Below are positions 19,010 to 29,270 of a stretch of 64,000 nucleotides of DNA, in pieces. Numbering within the stretch: the first letter of the stretch is position 1; the number at the start of each line of letters is the position of its first letter. A model generated the notes under the pieces. That model made no database searches. It had not been told where the DNA came from and saw only the letters and a program-made list of their open reading frames with translations. Origin of the DNA: Steromphala cineraria. Lineage: Eukaryota > Mollusca > Gastropoda > Trochida > Trochidae. The DNA lies in assembly GCA_916613615.1 (NCBI GenBank), contig OU744734.1, positions 31,690,301-31,754,300 of the forward strand, given 5' to 3'. Both the position numbers and the translations under genes were made by a program.

Positions 19010-20090
19010 CTTATCTGTGGATAATGAACATTTGGACAAAGAAATATCTTAGCAAGAAATGATAAAAGCTATTCATGATAGAATGGTAAAGCACCAGGAC
19101 TCAGTTGCTTTCCAATTGAATTGTTTTTAAATGCACCTCACCGTTGTATTGTTTTATTGAAATCATTATTCAATAGCATCCTATCAACAGGTATCTCTAT
19201 CCATATGATTGAACATTTGGAGTTATAATTCCTTTGCATAAGAAAGGTAAAATTGACAACCCTGGAAACTATAGACTTATTATACTGCTGGAAGTAACTA
19301 GTAAAATGTGTTGTAAAATTGTGAATAACAGGTTAAACAAGTGGACCGAGATGGAAGATTTTTCGTTGATGAACAAGCTTGGTTCGGACATGGTTTCCAA
19401 ACTCATGATAATATATTTGTCCTTTACACTATTATTGAAAAATATCATTCACTCTAAAAAGGTCGTCTTTATTGTGCATTTATTGGTTGAAAGCTGTGTT
19501 TGACTCTGTTGATAGGTGCAGCCTCCTTTATTAACTTTGGCTTTGAAATGTGAAGGTTAATACCTATAGATTTTTGGAAAACATGTATCAGAATGTTAAA
19601 GCCTGTGTCTCTGTGAGAGATGGTTACAAACCTTTTTTCGATTGTTTATCTGGACTTCGTCAGGGCTGTCAGTTGTCTCCCTTTCTATTTTCTTTTTTTT
19701 GTCAATGGTATTGTGGAACGTTTATCAGCTGATGGTCAAAGGGGTATTAATCTAGACTTGATTGAGTTTATCATACTATTATTTGCTGATGATATTGCAC
19801 TTTTTGATTTTACAGTTATAGGTCTATAAAATAGGCTCGATAAGCTTGGTTCTTATTGTAAAAGGTGGAGATATTGATAAGAGTAAAGTTATTGTTTTCA
19901 GAAAGGCTTGTAGACTAAGACATTATGAAAACTTCCCTTTGAATGGTAAATCGATTGAACTTGTTCCATCCTATAAATACTTGGGTGTCCACTTCTCTTC
20001 ATCTGGAACGTGGTATATAACACAACAAACTCTGGCTGAACAGGCGGTTACAGTATTAAATATTCTAAAGTCGTCAGTTAATATACAATT
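19010..20090 (+). pseudogene. Jockey-like LINE reverse transcriptase (first part)
   Basis: Degenerate plus frames follow the order of a non-LTR RT: LDKEIS with a GKAPG-like block (about 19045-19110), IPLHKKGKIDNPGNYR (about 19225-19275), TSKMCCKIVNNRLNKW (about 19298-19345), then SGLRQGCQLSPFLF (about 19650-19690). The catalytic FADDIAL is at about 19785-19805, and a KSKVIVFRK...SYKYLGVHFSSSG block (about 19880-20010) ends the palm. Several frameshifts and stops intervene. It continues the endonuclease found before the ISL2EU insertion, and is itself cut at about 20090 by palindromic elements. Confidence 0.8.
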
Positions 20091-20225
20091 ATAGACTGGT
20101 GATGAGGTCAATACCTGTTTGTATAGACCCGAGGAAAACAATATTGACCGAGGACGAAGTCCGAGGTCGATATTGTTTTCTTCGGGTCTATAAAACAGGT
20201 ATTGACCGAACTCACCAGTCCATAA
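20090..20225. mobile_element. Palindromic MITE-like element
   Basis: Two arms of about 66 bp (ACTGGTGATGAGGTCAATAC... and its complement ...GTATTGACCGAACTCACCAGT) meet at GGACGAAGTCC. They differ at a few positions. The element interrupts the LINE. Confidence 0.8.
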
Positions 20226-20707
20226 TTGTTTTATTATGTCTCGGTCAAAAAAACAAAGAGTATAGACAACTACAGCAATGAGCGGCATTTCGACTCGATT
20301 GTTGGCGATGACAGGTCAATGACGTCATGATAACAATAGCATGACGTCATGAAATGACCGGTTTGACGTCATCGGCTCTATTTTAAGTAACTCAAGTCAA
20401 TATCACCTTTGGTCGGACTCGGGTCACGGGGTCAAGTCAATATCACTTTTTATTATACCTCTATTAAATTTGTAAGAATATCATTGGTCAGTTGACATCA
20501 CGTGATTGAAAAATATATCTGCACACAGACCCCCGCTATCAGTGAGAAGGTCAGTTTTGTAACAGAAATTTGTGACACTGACCTGAGATATTGACTCGTC
20601 ACGTGATTTGTCACATGATTGCATCTGTTACGTGTCGCTTTGTTTTGACGTTACACATGAAACACATGCACAACAAATTTTAGGAAAAAGGAATTTCGGT
20701 ATAATAA
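20226..20707. other. Spacer between two palindromes, with three evenly spaced CRE sites
   Basis: Non-coding. Three perfect TGACGTCA palindromes lie at 20320-20327, 20342-20349 and 20364-20371, exactly 22 bp apart. A direct repeat GTCAATATCAC occurs at about 20397 and 20436. It is likely the body of the inserted element. Confidence 0.5.
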
Positions 20708-20885
20708 AACACTTAGTTACTCATGGTGAGGTCATTATTTGAAATACAAGGACTCTCGAACCTGACTCCCTCGGCGGTCTGACCTGACCTCGGCCTGCGG
20801 CTTTGGTCAGGTCAGACCGCCTCGGGAGTCAGGTCTCGAGGCCTTGTATTTCAAATAATGACCTCATCATGAGTAATTAAGTGTA
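20708..20885. mobile_element. Palindromic MITE-like element, long arms
   Basis: Arms of about 80 bp run from ACACTTAGTTACTCATG to CATGAGTAATTAAGTGT. They include GAGGTCATTATTTGAAATAC and GTCTGACCTGACC with their complements, and the hairpin closes near 20795. A few mismatches separate the arms. Confidence 0.8.
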
Positions 20886-20959
20886 TACTGTCGACTGTCA
20901 CGTGACTGGTTCTCGACCAATCGGATTGCCGGAAAAATACGCTCACATAATAAAAGTTT

Positions 20960-21111
20960 TTATAGTTTACGCATAAATGTTTTGCTTAAATATATTTGAT
21001 GTCAAAGTTTTGCCTTTGTTACTTTATGGAAGTGAGATCTGGGGTTTTCACCCATCGCCATCTGTTTTGAATGTACATGATAGATTTTTCAAGCAGATTT
21101 TGGGTCTCTGT
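20960..21111 (+). pseudogene. Jockey-like LINE RT, continuation
   Basis: Plus frame CLNIFDVKVLPLLLYGSEIW, then NVHDRFFKQILGL, the block that follows the palm in jockey-like RTs. It is cut at 21111 by the MITE at 21112-21304 and continues in the same domain on the other side. Confidence 0.8.
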
Positions 21112-21304
21112 CATCTTCCTACGCAGAGCCTAAAAGGCCAGTTTCCAAACTGTCATTTTATGCCTTGCTGCATAGCCTTGAGTTTTCTGTGCTTGCTCTC
21201 TACTCTGTAGGGGCACTATAGCAGCACAGAAAAGTAGAGTCTCTGCAGCAAGGCATAAAATGACAGTTTGGAAACTGGCCTTTTAGGCTCTGCGTAGGAA
21301 GATG
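21112..21304. mobile_element. MULE-like MITE with 9-bp target duplication
   Basis: A 193-bp element with terminal inverted repeats of about 67 bp (CATCTTCCTACGCAGAGCCT... / ...AGGCTCTGCGTAGGAAGATG). It is flanked by the perfect 9-bp direct repeat GGTCTCTGT (21103-21111 and 21305-21313). A 9-bp duplication is typical of Mutator-like elements. It splits the LINE coding sequence. Confidence 0.88.
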
Positions 21305-21837
21305 GGTCTCTGTAGGAATACGCCGAATATTGCGACGCGTGCTGAACTTGGTCGTTATTCATTAAAAGTAAATCAATATGTCAAAATGGTCAAATATTGG
21401 GCTCGTCTTTTATCTCAAACTGAAAATATGATATTAAGCAAGGTTTATGATTACCAGTTTCGTCTTGCTGAAAAGGGTATAGATTGTTTGGCTTTGAAGG
21501 GGAAAACTCTTTTGTTTAGTTATGGTTTTGGTAATGTGTCCGCTAATCAACATATTGGAAATGTATCGTGTTTCGTAGCATTATTTAAGCAAAGGTGTAT
21601 TGATATAGATAACCAAATGTGGTCTTCTAATATTAGCCTTGTCTCAAAATTAGATTTTTATCGTAGGATTAAAACAAGTGTAGATTTTATAACTTATATC
21701 ACTAGTGTTAGCATTAGACAGTTCCGCATTTTACTCAGTAGATTTCGCTGTTCAAATCATAATTTGATGATAGAATATGGTAGATATTTAGGTCTTAAAA
21801 GGGAGGATCGCTTTTGCCCGCTTTGTATTGTACCTCA
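21305..21837 (+). pseudogene. Jockey-like LINE ORF2 C-terminal region
   Basis: An open frame of over 170 codons: NIATRAELGRYSLKVNQYVK, KYWARLLSQTENMILSKVYD, FKQRCIDIDNQMWSS, and ending with the RFRCSNHNLMIEYGRY and FCPLC motifs of the C-terminal zinc-ribbon-like region. It is then cut by a 350-bp mosaic insert (21838-22190). The rest of the domain (EDEFYFVLNCKVYSILR) resumes at about 22200. Confidence 0.8.
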
Positions 21838-22190
21838 TATAATAATAATAATAATATGTGTATTTATACCGCGCTGAATTCCACACATAGAGTATGCTCA
21901 AAGCGCTACATATCGTGAGGATTAAAAGCAAATATGTACAAAGTTATTTTTGGGGCGGAGAAAGCATATCTGGAGATATTTTTTCTTCCAAGATTGTATA
22001 GTACAGCGTCACTCAAAATTTGAATGTATCGAGCGTTTTCACGCTAGGCTTTGTAAATATGTTATTGGTGTCAGTAATTACGTTTCAAATTCAGCTGCAC
22101 TAGGTGAATGTGGTAGATATGGTTTCCCAATCATTGTAAATTATTAATTCTGGATAAATTAATGATACTAGAAATGTTTGAAGACATCGT
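21838..22190. mobile_element. Mosaic insert: LINE 3' end plus second LINE fragment
   Basis: It begins with an (AAT)n tail and ATTTATACCGCGCTGAATTCC...CAAAGCGCT, the reverse complement of the 3' end of the CR1-like LINE at 23117. Then comes a plus frame ERFHARLCKYVIGVSNYVSN and ALGECGRYG, another jockey-like LINE piece from the region already represented at 21070-21370. Two fragments are therefore joined here. Confidence 0.55.
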
Positions 22191-22370
22191 GGTAATATTG
22201 AAGATGAATTCTATTTTGTGTTAAATTGTAAAGTTTATTCCATTTTAAGAGTTAAGTGTTTTCCTGAATATTTTTAGAAACGCCCTTTCTCCATAAATTT
22301 AATTCATTATTAAGTTGTCAAAAGATAGATATTTAAATTAACTTACAAAAGTTTGTAAAAGAAGCTCTTT
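22191..22370 (+). pseudogene. Jockey-like LINE ORF2 terminal segment
   Basis: A broken frame reads IEDEFYFVLNCKVYSILRVK, the conserved DE-FHFVL-C-Y-LR block that follows CPLC in jockey-like LINEs, then a degenerate tail ending near KEALWLR-type residues at about 22370. Confidence 0.65.
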
Positions 22371-22805
22371 GGTTAAGGTGTATTTAAATGTCCGCCTTGA
22401 TAACTTTTGATCGTTCGTCCAGCAGACAACACATGTCAAATAACAAAATCACACACTGTCACAAAATCCTCAGCATGACGCTGTTCAAATGTCAGTTATG
22501 TTGTCGTACTTCACTTCTGACACCATGTTAAATTATGTAAGACCGACACTGGTTGTTGGTTCAATCATTTATATAACTTCGTGATTACATGTCACAATAA
22601 CACTGGCGTACCCTGGTTGCGGCCAAAGGTGGTAATGAGAGCGAGGTTCGGTTTTTACAGATTCTACAGTCAACTTTGGGTTTTCCTTAATAGCGCAGGA
22701 GGAGGTTCGTCATAGAAATGTTGAACAACTCTGTTGCTTCGTCTTTTCCTTTATTGCAATCCTTGTCTTGCACATGACATGTAATGTAGAAGTCAGTTGA
22801 TAACT
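22371..22805. other. Non-coding, nothing recognised
   Basis: No open frame of note, no inverted repeats and no RNA signatures. Confidence 0.5.
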
Positions 22806-24310
22806 AATTATACCCCCGCTACGATGTAGTCGGGGGTATATAGCGCTCCGCGTGTCCGTCCGTCCGTACATCCGTCCATAATCGTTTCCGGAGCATTACT
22901 CTAAAACTATACCACTTACAAACTTTAAATTTGGTGTGGCAGTAGCCTATATGATGCTGGTGTGCCTTTTAGGGGTTTCATCTCCAACGTTCAAATAATT
23001 TTTGAAATTTTGACCAAAAACCGTCCGATTTATGGACTTTGTCTCGTTTCCGGAGCATAATTAAAAAACTATACCACTTGGAAACTTCATATTTGGTATG
23101 GCAGTAGCCTACATAATAATAATAATAAGGGTATTTGTATAGCGCTGACTTCCACCGCACACTGACGATGCTCAAAGCGCTGACATCGTCCATATATACA
23201 AGCTAAACACTGTTCACTGTTCATATATACACAATAAGACAGAAAGTTTGGAGAACAAGATGTAGCGCTGGAAAAGAAATGTTTTGAGTCTGCTTTTGAA
23301 AAGGGGTAGTGTTGGGGCAAGTTTAAGGTCTAGAGGTAGAGAGTTCCATAATTTGGCCGCAGCATATTGAAATGATCTAGCACCGAATGATTTGAGTTTA
23401 TATGAAGGAATTGAGAGGAGAAACTGATCATTGGAGCGGAGACATCTGGAGGGAGTATAAACAGTAATGAGGTCTTGTAGGAAGACTGGTCCCATCTGGT
23501 GGAGGGCTTGAAATGTTAGTGTCAGGATCTTAAACTCGATGCGTTCACGGATGTGTAGCCAGTGGAGAGATCGGAGAATAGGAGATATGTGGCAAGATGG
23601 TTTGCTTCTGGTAATGATTCGGGCGGCCGTGTTCTGTATCTTTTGTAATTTTTGGAGGAGTGTGTTGGATATGCCAAACAGTAAACTATTACAATAGTCC
23701 ATTCTGGAAAGAACCAGAGTTCTCATGAGACATGCTGTTGCATCTTGTGTCAGCAGGTGGCGAATTGATCCAATGTTTCTTAGGTGAAAGTAACAGATTT
23801 TACAAATCTGTGACACCTGTTTAGCCATGGATAGGTTGCAGTCAATATAGACTCCCAAGTTCTTAAGTGAGGAAGACACTTTGACGTCTGCATTACATGA
23901 TGCTGTTGTGCCTTTTAGGGGTTTCACCTCCAACGTTCAAATAATTTTTGAAATTTTGACCAAAAAACGTCCGATTTCTGGACTTTGTCTCGTTTCCGGA
24001 GCATAATTAAAAAACTATACCACTTGTAAACTTCAAATTTGGTATGACAGTAGCCTATATGATGCTGTTGTGCCTTTCAGGTGTTTCACCTTCAACGTTC
24101 AAATAATTTTTGAAATTTTGACCAAAAACGGTCAGATATTCGGACTTTGTGTCGTTTCTGGATCATTATTTAAAAACTATACCACTTGGAATTTTCAAAC
24201 TTGGTATGGCAGTAACCTATATGATGCTGTTGTGCCTTTTAGGGGTTTAAATTCCAAATTGCAAATAATTTTTGAAATTTTGAACCAAAACAGTCCGAAA
24301 ACAGTAGGTT
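22806..24310. repeat. 162-bp tandem repeat, interrupted by a LINE
   Basis: It opens with a TACCCCCGCTACGATGTAGTCGGGGGTA palindrome and GTCCGTCCGTCC run (22812-22875). The 162-bp unit follows (CGTTTCCGGAGCAT... at 22883, 23045, 23991 and a diverged CGTTTCTGGATCAT at 24153), about 4 units. The second unit is split at about 23117/23892 by a CR1-like LINE. The same style of tail is found at 7655-8055. Confidence 0.85.
23117..23933 (-). pseudogene. CR1-like LINE RT C-terminus and 3' tail (5'-truncated)
   Basis: A minus open frame of 239 codons (23933-23214) encodes the end of a non-LTR RT: VSSSLKNLGVYIDCNLSM, QICKICYFHLRNIGSIRHLL, LSRMDYCNSLLFGI, LQKLQKIQNTAARII, LRSLHWLHIRERIEFKIL, and AKLWNSLPLDLKLA with FKSRLKTFLF. 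The 3' end is AGCGCTTTGAGCATCG...AAATACCC plus a (TTATT)n-like tail at 23117. The insertion junction on the 5' side is at about 23892; residues upstream of that come from the tandem repeat. Clean 5' truncation and an intact frame suggest a fairly young insertion. Confidence 0.85.
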
Positions 24311-24930
24311 GAGGATCAAGTTTGTAAATATATTTCCTAATGACAAACACATACCGTATAAACATTGTAAATGTGACTGTTTTGCCTTCAAGTTATCTTT
24401 TGGGTAGTTACCAAAAGAAAGGGATTGTGACCTATTGTGATACTAATATGGACACTGTATGAACATAGAACATGACTGATGTTGTTAGCAGTGCAAAGAA
24501 TACATATATTGGAATGTTGATACCACTGCAAAGAATACATATATTGGAATATAAATTGACCTACATGGAACTGAATGGAAGGTGAGAGTTTGTTGAAAAG
24601 CATTTATTATCATAGTTTTACCAGTTCACACCTATTCAGACAAATTAAATGTTAATGTTATTTTCTATATCATGTGATGAAAAAATACGGTAACAATCCT
24701 AGGACTTATCAGAACATATGACTTTTCACTATTTTCGTCAAAGAAAGGCGGTCAAACTACAGGCGGGGGTATGTGAGCTGCGCTCACTTTTGCCTTGTTC
24801 ACTCATTCACCTGATTTGTTGAATATTGATTTTATAGTGAAGACAATTTCCCCCCAACAAATAAAAATGCAAATGTAGGAGGATTGTTATTCTACGCCTT
24901 GCATCGTAACATTGCAAATATTTTAAAGAT
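24311..24930. other. Non-coding; small tandem duplication
   Basis: A direct repeat of about 26 bp (CTGCAAAGAATACATATATT...) occurs at about 24493 and 24532. The C/G palindrome-type repeat end (AGGCGGGGGTATGTGAGCTG) is at 24762. No gene. Confidence 0.5.
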
Positions 24931-26590
24931 GGTTCCATAGTGAATAATTTATTTTATATTTGAATAAACATCAAATAACATTTATGTATTTCAGAAAATG
25001 TTAATTGTTTATGACAATCACCAACTCTAGTATAAAAGTATTTTAAGAACTCATCCCCATTGCCAACACATTGTGCTTTCCACACACAACCAAAACCACA
25101 TTTGAACAAAATGTTTGGAACAAAATACACCCAAGTTTCTCTATCCACTTTATCTAGCTTAATGTACATAATATAGCACTGCTTAGGGTATCTATCCCGA
25201 CTGAAATGTAACAGTTTGAACCAATAATTCATAAAACGCAACAGAGTATCAACAAAAATGTCCACCACATTCAACCAAAATAGCAGCCTTTGAGCATTTA
25301 TAACTTACACCCAACACGAACTTACAAAATCTTATATGAAACTGTTTATCGACATACTATTGCTGATAACCCTATTTTTCAGAAGCATACAAAATGATTG
25401 GTTTTATCTGAACATAAAGTTTATTAAAGACAATAGTTGCGGAAATATTCTTGAATCTATAACCAAAAACCGTAACAGGAGACAACGCATTATTTGCTTT
25501 ATAAACCAGGTTTGTGACAGACTTAGACCATGAAATTCTAATAGAAAACAGCAACCCCAAATAGTGTTCGGAAATATATAAACTTATGGTCACCAAAATA
25601 CCAAGATTCATACCGCCTTAACTTACCATCATTTCTAAAAACCAACACCTCCGTTTTCTTAAAATTTACAGACAAACTCTATTTCCTACAGAAGGAATAT
25701 AAAACATTGTTTTTTTCTACAGACTAATGACCGAATCGGCAAACAAACACAAATCATCTGCATACAATAACAAAAATAATTCCAGAAACTCTGGATCAAT
25801 AAAAATACCCCTTTATCCAGATAGTTCAGTGTCTAACTGATTAACAAACAGCGCAAATAATAAAGGACTTAACATGCAACCTTGTCTTACTCCACTCATA
25901 GAATCCAAATATTCTAAAACCTTAAAATTATTTTACTTAACACTAGCCTTTGTCTTTGAATACATATCCTTTATTATGTTAAACATCGAACCATGTATGT
26001 TATTTGATAACAGAAAAACCCCAAAGAAGATCTCTATTAACTGAATCAAAAGCCTTACGGAAATCAACAAATAAACAATAAAATCTACCACTTTTTTTAA
26101 GACAAATATTTCACTCTGGAGTGTACAAATGTTATCTACGGTACAGTAATCTTCACGAGAACCACCTTGACACTCGGGGTACATATCTAGCATAGCAACA
26201 ACATCCTTTAAACGCTTATTGAAAATGGAAGGCAATATTTTACCTCAAATGTCCATAAGAGAGATACCCCATTTATTATCTACTTGATGATGTTCCCCTT
26301 TTTATGCAACGGAACTATAATGCTAAGTGACCACTGGTCTGGAAACCTCCCTGATTTAAATATACATGTACCATTATATAAAGTACATAACTATGACAGC
26401 AAAGTGTTCTTATTATATTTATACATCTCAGGTGGAATACCATCTGGTCCTGGACTCTTATTGGGCCTTACACTACTTAAAATACTTATATATCCCTGTT
26501 AACAGTAGTATTGATATCATCATCGTTACAGCTTCCACAAAAGTCTATCGTCATACCATGATTAATACACTAATCTTTAGCAAAAGATAT
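24931..26590 (-). pseudogene. Jockey-like LINE reverse transcriptase (minus strand)
   Basis: Reading from 26500 down, broken minus frames show SPGPDGIPPEMYKY (about 26455-26410), PDQWSLSIIVPLHKKGN (about 26345-26295) and ILPSIFNKRLKDVVAMLD (about 26235). MSGVRQGCMLSPL follows (about 25900), then a YADDLCLFADS active-site block (about 25770-25735). Next come NLVYKANNALSPVTVFGYRF and LYVQIKPIILYASE (about 25520-25380), and the C-terminal KLLHFSRDRYPKQCYIM block (about 25215-25170). Multiple stops and shifts. It belongs to the same clade as the plus-strand LINE at 19-22 kb. ORF1 and linker pieces lie upstream at 27.7-30.2 kb. Confidence 0.8.
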
Positions 26591-26594
26591 AGAG

Positions 26595-26740
26595 ATTATT
26601 AACCGAGTGTGTTTCCGTATCATTAATATCATATAATAGGAATAAAATTTGTATTATGCGAGCCTTTGGCGAGCATAATACATATATTTTTATTCCTATT
26701 ATATGATATTAATGATACGGAAACACACGAGGTTAATAAT
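26595..26740. mobile_element. Palindromic element (near-perfect hairpin)
   Basis: Arms of about 70 bp (ATTATTAACC...GTGTGTTTCCGTATCATTAATATC...) meet at GCGAGCCTTTGGCGAGC. Few mismatches. It sits exactly between the LINE RT and the TIR element at 26743. Confidence 0.85.
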
Positions 26741-26742
26741 TT

Positions 26743-27650
26743 CTTTATCATATAATGTCATTTTGAAATAAAAGGATTTAAACGAAAATATGATACCTTC
26801 TAAAAATATGTTTGACCTAGATTTCGCGGAGTAATTGCTTTCACAATAAACCAAGGTGAAGGTCATATTGTCGGCGATGTACAGTTGTGAACAGTCTAGA
26901 AATATTCCTTCATGAAATTATTTTTTTTCACAGTGATAGAAACGCCTCCTTCAATCTATGAACATTTTCAGTTTGATTTCCAATGCACGAGTAAACATTG
27001 TATTTTTTAATAACACAAAATGTGTAAGAACCAGTTGTCAACGTCGCTACAACAGGGGAAGTAACTCTAACTGCATTTTGAAAAGCTGCATTGTCATTGA
27101 TGTTACGCCAGTTCAGTTACGGTATCCTTAGACTAAACGTCGACTATTTGCGAAGGTGAGGTTTGTTGCGTTTGTAACTACGCTACTAGATAATCTGTAC
27201 TATCACTAGAATATGATTTGTTTATGCTGATAAGTTCGTAACCGACACGACCAAAGCGATCTAGGCATATGTTATGCACGAAAATTGAAGCACCTATTTT
27301 TTCGATAGCCGATATATTGTTAGCTGCATATCGTTTTATTTTTAAACGCACAATGAAAACAACTTGAAATGCTTCGATAACCAAGCTATTTCTAAAATAC
27401 GAATGCGTGATATGTTTTGACAGATTTTGTTTATGATATTTTATTCGATGAAAAACCCACAAAACCTGAAAACTCCCGACGACGTTATCAATGTTTAGAG
27501 ACCGGTTTAGGATACGCATGACATGCATGGAGTTTTGAGAAAATAGTTCGGGTTTTGACCTCATTTGCATTGTTATCAGGGATCTGATAACATGATTACA
27601 AGATGGGTTTATTGCACAGATAACACTGCCCATTATATGATAAAGTAAAT
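26743..27650. mobile_element. 0.9-kb TIR element without known transposase
   Basis: CTTTATCATATAATG (about 26744-26757) is the reverse complement of CATTATATGATAAAG (27634-27648). These bound 0.9 kb of AT-rich DNA that splits the LINE between its linker (27.7-28.0 kb) and its RT (below 26.6 kb). The contents show no transposase, so this is a non-autonomous element. Confidence 0.6.
27178..27633 (-). CDS. Unrecognised open frame inside the TIR element
   Basis: An open frame of 151 codons ends within the TIR (starts at 27633, just inside CATTATATGATAAAG). Composition is Ile/Asn/Ser-rich with no motif I know. One section reads SQNSMHVMRILNRSLNID. An open frame of this length in AT-rich DNA is unusual but not proof of a gene. 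It could be a remnant of an element protein, an exon, or chance. Confidence 0.25.
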   Translation of the reverse strand: MGSVICAINPSCNHVIRSLITMQMRSKPELFSQNSMHVMRILNRSLNIDNVVGSFQVLWVFHRIKYHKQNLSKHITHSYFRNSLVIEAFQVVFIVRLKIKRYAANNISAIEKIGASIFVHNICLDRFGRVGYELISINKSYSSDSTDYLVA

Positions 27651-27652
27651 TA

Positions 27653-27995
27653 TCATTAAATTAATATAAACATCTTTATTGTTTAAATTTTTTTTGAAAT
27701 ATTCAACCAACAATGAACCATCAATTGATGGTACAAATTTAAATGAAGCGCTACTAAAATGTCTCACATGGGACCAAAAGGACCTAGTCCTGTTACCACT
27801 AGAAAAATCTGACAATATTGAATTAGTAACTGATATCGTAAATTCTTCCTTCTTGTGGCGACACAGTTCTCAGAATTTGTTTCTCACTTTATGAAAGTCT
27901 CGTAAGTAGGAATTATCTCCAGAAAGACGAAATGTATCCAACAGTGAATACATATTGTGCTTTAACTTATCAAAGTCATCATCAAACCATTGATG
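27653..27995 (-). pseudogene. Jockey-like LINE linker (between endonuclease and RT)
   Basis: Minus frames read KWFDDDFDKLKHNMYSLLD, FRLSGDNSYLRDFHKVRNKF and LCRHKKEEF, then SFWSHVRHFSS. This is the conserved WFD...L...K...F linker preceding the RT in jockey-like LINEs. One stop follows KVRNKF. Separated from its RT by the two palindromic/TIR elements at 26595-27650. Confidence 0.7.
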
Positions 27996-29125
27996 CAGTT
28001 GCTTGGATGATATCAGTCAACATTTTTGCACCAATAGATGGGTTATCTGTAGATATGTCATAGAGCAAGTATACAAGTAGGCCTATATTACCCATACGGG
28101 CGAGGATACACGAGTGGATATTTTTTTTATATCCGCACATGTGCTTTTTAGTGATTCTCAACGTTGATTGGTCGGTTCCTAAGAGAATGAAAGACGATTG
28201 GTCGACGGAACTATTTTCACGTTTCATTGATAAATTGAACGTGTCGAACGTATGTCGATTAGGTTTTAAAAAGTCGTAGATTAATATATATTACTGTACA
28301 TGATATTTCTTACAGTTTGATATTTAAACGCAGGATTATTTGACACTATTCATCTACGTGTTAAATTTCATTGTGACCTCAAGACTGCGCTTTTTTCCCA
28401 AGGTACAATCAGCGCTGTCTGTTTGTAAACAAACATGGCTGCCATCGAAAATTCATGAAATATCTACCCATGCACAAGAATTTCAATGATCCATTCATAA
28501 TTAATTACACCTAATCACCATATGAAATCAAATCCAACACATACATTCATGCCAAAGCAATAACTGTTCAAACCAACATACTCATAGTCGATCAGCCCTG
28601 GGAACAAGCCTCCGTGATCAATTTCACAGGTCGATTAGAGTTATCGTTCTTGACACTGGCGACGTGAATGAAAGTAACACCAAAAAGAACAAATGTTGTT
28701 CAAACTTCAGATTACTTGATTATCATGACATGCAAACTTGTTTTGACGCATTCTTTGTAAGTTTCTCTTTAAGATACTGCCACTTTTATCAATTATAGTT
28801 TTAAAAAATTGACAGGTTTTTTAGAATTTTGTTACAACATTGTACCGTCAACAAAATATTGCAACGATAGTAGGCTACGGTGTGACGACCGGCCGATTCA
28901 AATACTTATTATATCTGTCAAAGAATCCTGTTTGTTAAGAGTTTTATGTGTGTTAATTTGTTCAATGTTGAAAGGTGTACAATTTTATTCAGGGTCAATA
29001 CTGTAAAGCTGGTTGGTGTCACTTACTACAGCATTACTACGGTTTCCCAATCGCATGGTTTCAGTCGTTTTGTAATTATATTTTATTACAAATGGGTATT
29101 ATATAGAATAACCAACGAGGTACGA
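27996..29125. other. Non-coding; LINE endonuclease not identified
   Basis: A LINE endonuclease would be expected here on the minus strand, but no GDFN or QET motif could be found. Short open frames lack signatures. Probably replaced by other insertions. Confidence 0.45.
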
Positions 29126-29270
29126 GTGATTACGGGATATCTGCCTTCGTCAAAATAATGTTCAGTCGCTCGCCAAGGCTCGCGACTGTAAAGATTATTT
29201 CGACTAAATATGCACCATGTAAATCACCTTCAGATCTGTCGTTTACAATATATATATCCCGTAACTTTGA
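29126..29270. mobile_element. Short inverted-repeat element at LINE ORF1 end
   Basis: GATTACGGGATAT (29128-29140) and ATATCCCGTAAC (about 29253-29264) form outer arms. Inside is a small hairpin AGTCGCTCGCCAAGGCTCGCGACT (29164-29187). It interrupts the end of the LINE ORF1 reading (EDFSLKV). Confidence 0.5.
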
